DNA from: Modicisalibacter muralis
GTDB lineage: Bacteria > Pseudomonadota > Gammaproteobacteria > Pseudomonadales > Halomonadaceae
DNA length: 64,000 nucleotides
Assembly: GCF_900102945.1 (NCBI RefSeq)
Contig: NZ_FNGI01000002.1
Coordinates: 186,001 to 250,000, forward strand
Direction of reading: 5' to 3'
Each line of letters begins with the position of its first letter. The stretch's first letter is position 1. A program made the translations under genes and the position numbers. A model generated the notes under the pieces. The model searched no databases and had not been told where the DNA came from. It saw only the letters and a list, made by a program, of their open reading frames with translations. Positions 63,594 through 64,000 of this stretch are shown one piece after another.

Positions 63594-64000
63594 TCACTCG
63601 CCGAAGTATTTCTGCTGAAGCTTCTCGAAGGTTTCGCTCTGCTTGACCTCGGCCATCGCGGCGTTGAACTCCTCGACCAGTTCACGATCACGCTTGCGGA
63701 ATGCCGCACCGACGCCTGGGCCATAGATCGACTCAGGCCCCGTCACCAGCTTGCCGACCCGTGAAAACTCAGCCTTTCCGAGCAGCGCATCCTGAGCCAG
63801 CGGGAATGCCGTGAACACCAGCTCAAGGCGCCCGGTATGCATGTCGTTGACCACGCCGCTGGAGCTGCTGTAACGATGAATATCGGCGTCAGGGTAAAAC
63901 TGAGTGACATACTCATCCTGAATGGTGGCCATTTGCACGCCGATATCGACGCCTTCCAGAGTGCCATTCTCGGGATCCAACTGGCTTCCTTCGCGCCCGA
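63594..64000 (-). CDS. amino-acid-type ABC solute-binding protein, 5' end outside window
   Basis: The last 134 codons of a periplasmic family 3 binding protein. The visible part has GVQMATIQDEYVTQFYPD, LELVFTAFPLAQDALLGK and the C-terminal GAAFRKRDRELVEEFNAAMA, KLQQKYFGE typical of polar amino-acid binders (ArgT/HisJ/FliY). The frame stays open to the right edge, so the gene is partial, and the TTG at 63980 is not its start. It is convergent with the PqqU-like gene across a GC-rich imperfect hairpin at about 63555-63587. Confidence 0.88.
   Translation of the reverse strand, partial: GREGSQLDPENGTLEGVDIGVQMATIQDEYVTQFYPDADIHRYSSSSGVVNDMHTGRLELVFTAFPLAQDALLGKAEFSRVGKLVTGPESIYGPGVGAAFRKRDRELVEEFNAAMAEVKQSETFEKLQQKYFGE

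Overview
The window is high-GC gammaproteobacterial chromosome, most likely from a halophile of the Halomonadaceae (Halomonas/Chromohalobacter type). That placement rests on overall protein character, the gap/edd/glk/pgi sugar cluster, osmoregulated periplasmic glucan genes and a FhuCDB-type iron system. It is inference, because no rRNA or other marker gene is present.

Layout. 0-2.2 kb: a three-PAS diguanylate cyclase and a small unknown gene. 2.4-11.1 kb: central sugar metabolism, with gapA divergent from two tightly overlapped units, edd-glk-mutarotase-aldo/keto reductase and pgi-PfkB kinase. 11.1-19.3 kb: an esterase, an SLC13 permease, opgGH and a divergent membrane sulfatase-like protein. 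19.7-25.2 kb: a five-gene dipeptide-type ABC importer operon. 25.3-27.4 kb: a small accessory strip with an MntA/HepT-type toxin-antitoxin pair, a remnant of a type III methyltransferase gene and a lone XRE regulator.

27.38-45.15 kb: a 17.7-kb integrated element bounded by 47-bp direct repeats. The right repeat is the 3' part of an intact CAU-anticodon tRNA gene, and a tyrosine recombinase lies beside it. From the integrase end the element carries a plasmid-like replication region (11-bp iterons, a 36-bp perfect palindrome, a small HTH protein and a putative initiator). Next come a remnant conjugation block (VirB5, EexN, VirB6), a MobC gene beside a repeat-rich region with two RP4-like nic cores, and two decayed genes. 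The cargo end holds a type I restriction-modification operon with two different HsdM subunits (one NPPF, one NPPY) plus HsdS and HsdR, then an unrecognised two-gene cassette. No relaxase and no T4SS ATPase are visible, so the element could move only with help.

45.2-64 kb: chromosome resumes with a YceI-like protein, an EntD-type phosphopantetheinyl transferase and an iron-uptake region. This holds four TonB-dependent receptors (two FhuA-like, one IutA-like, one YncD/PqqU-like), fhuCDB, a cyclic-peptide-type ABC exporter and an FUSC membrane protein. Several Fur-box-like sequences lie in front of these genes. A partial amino-acid-binding protein runs off the right edge.

The most interesting material is in the integrated element: the two-methyltransferase type I system, the unknown cassette beside it, and a repeated 16-bp palindrome built into the first codons of virB5 and eexN.
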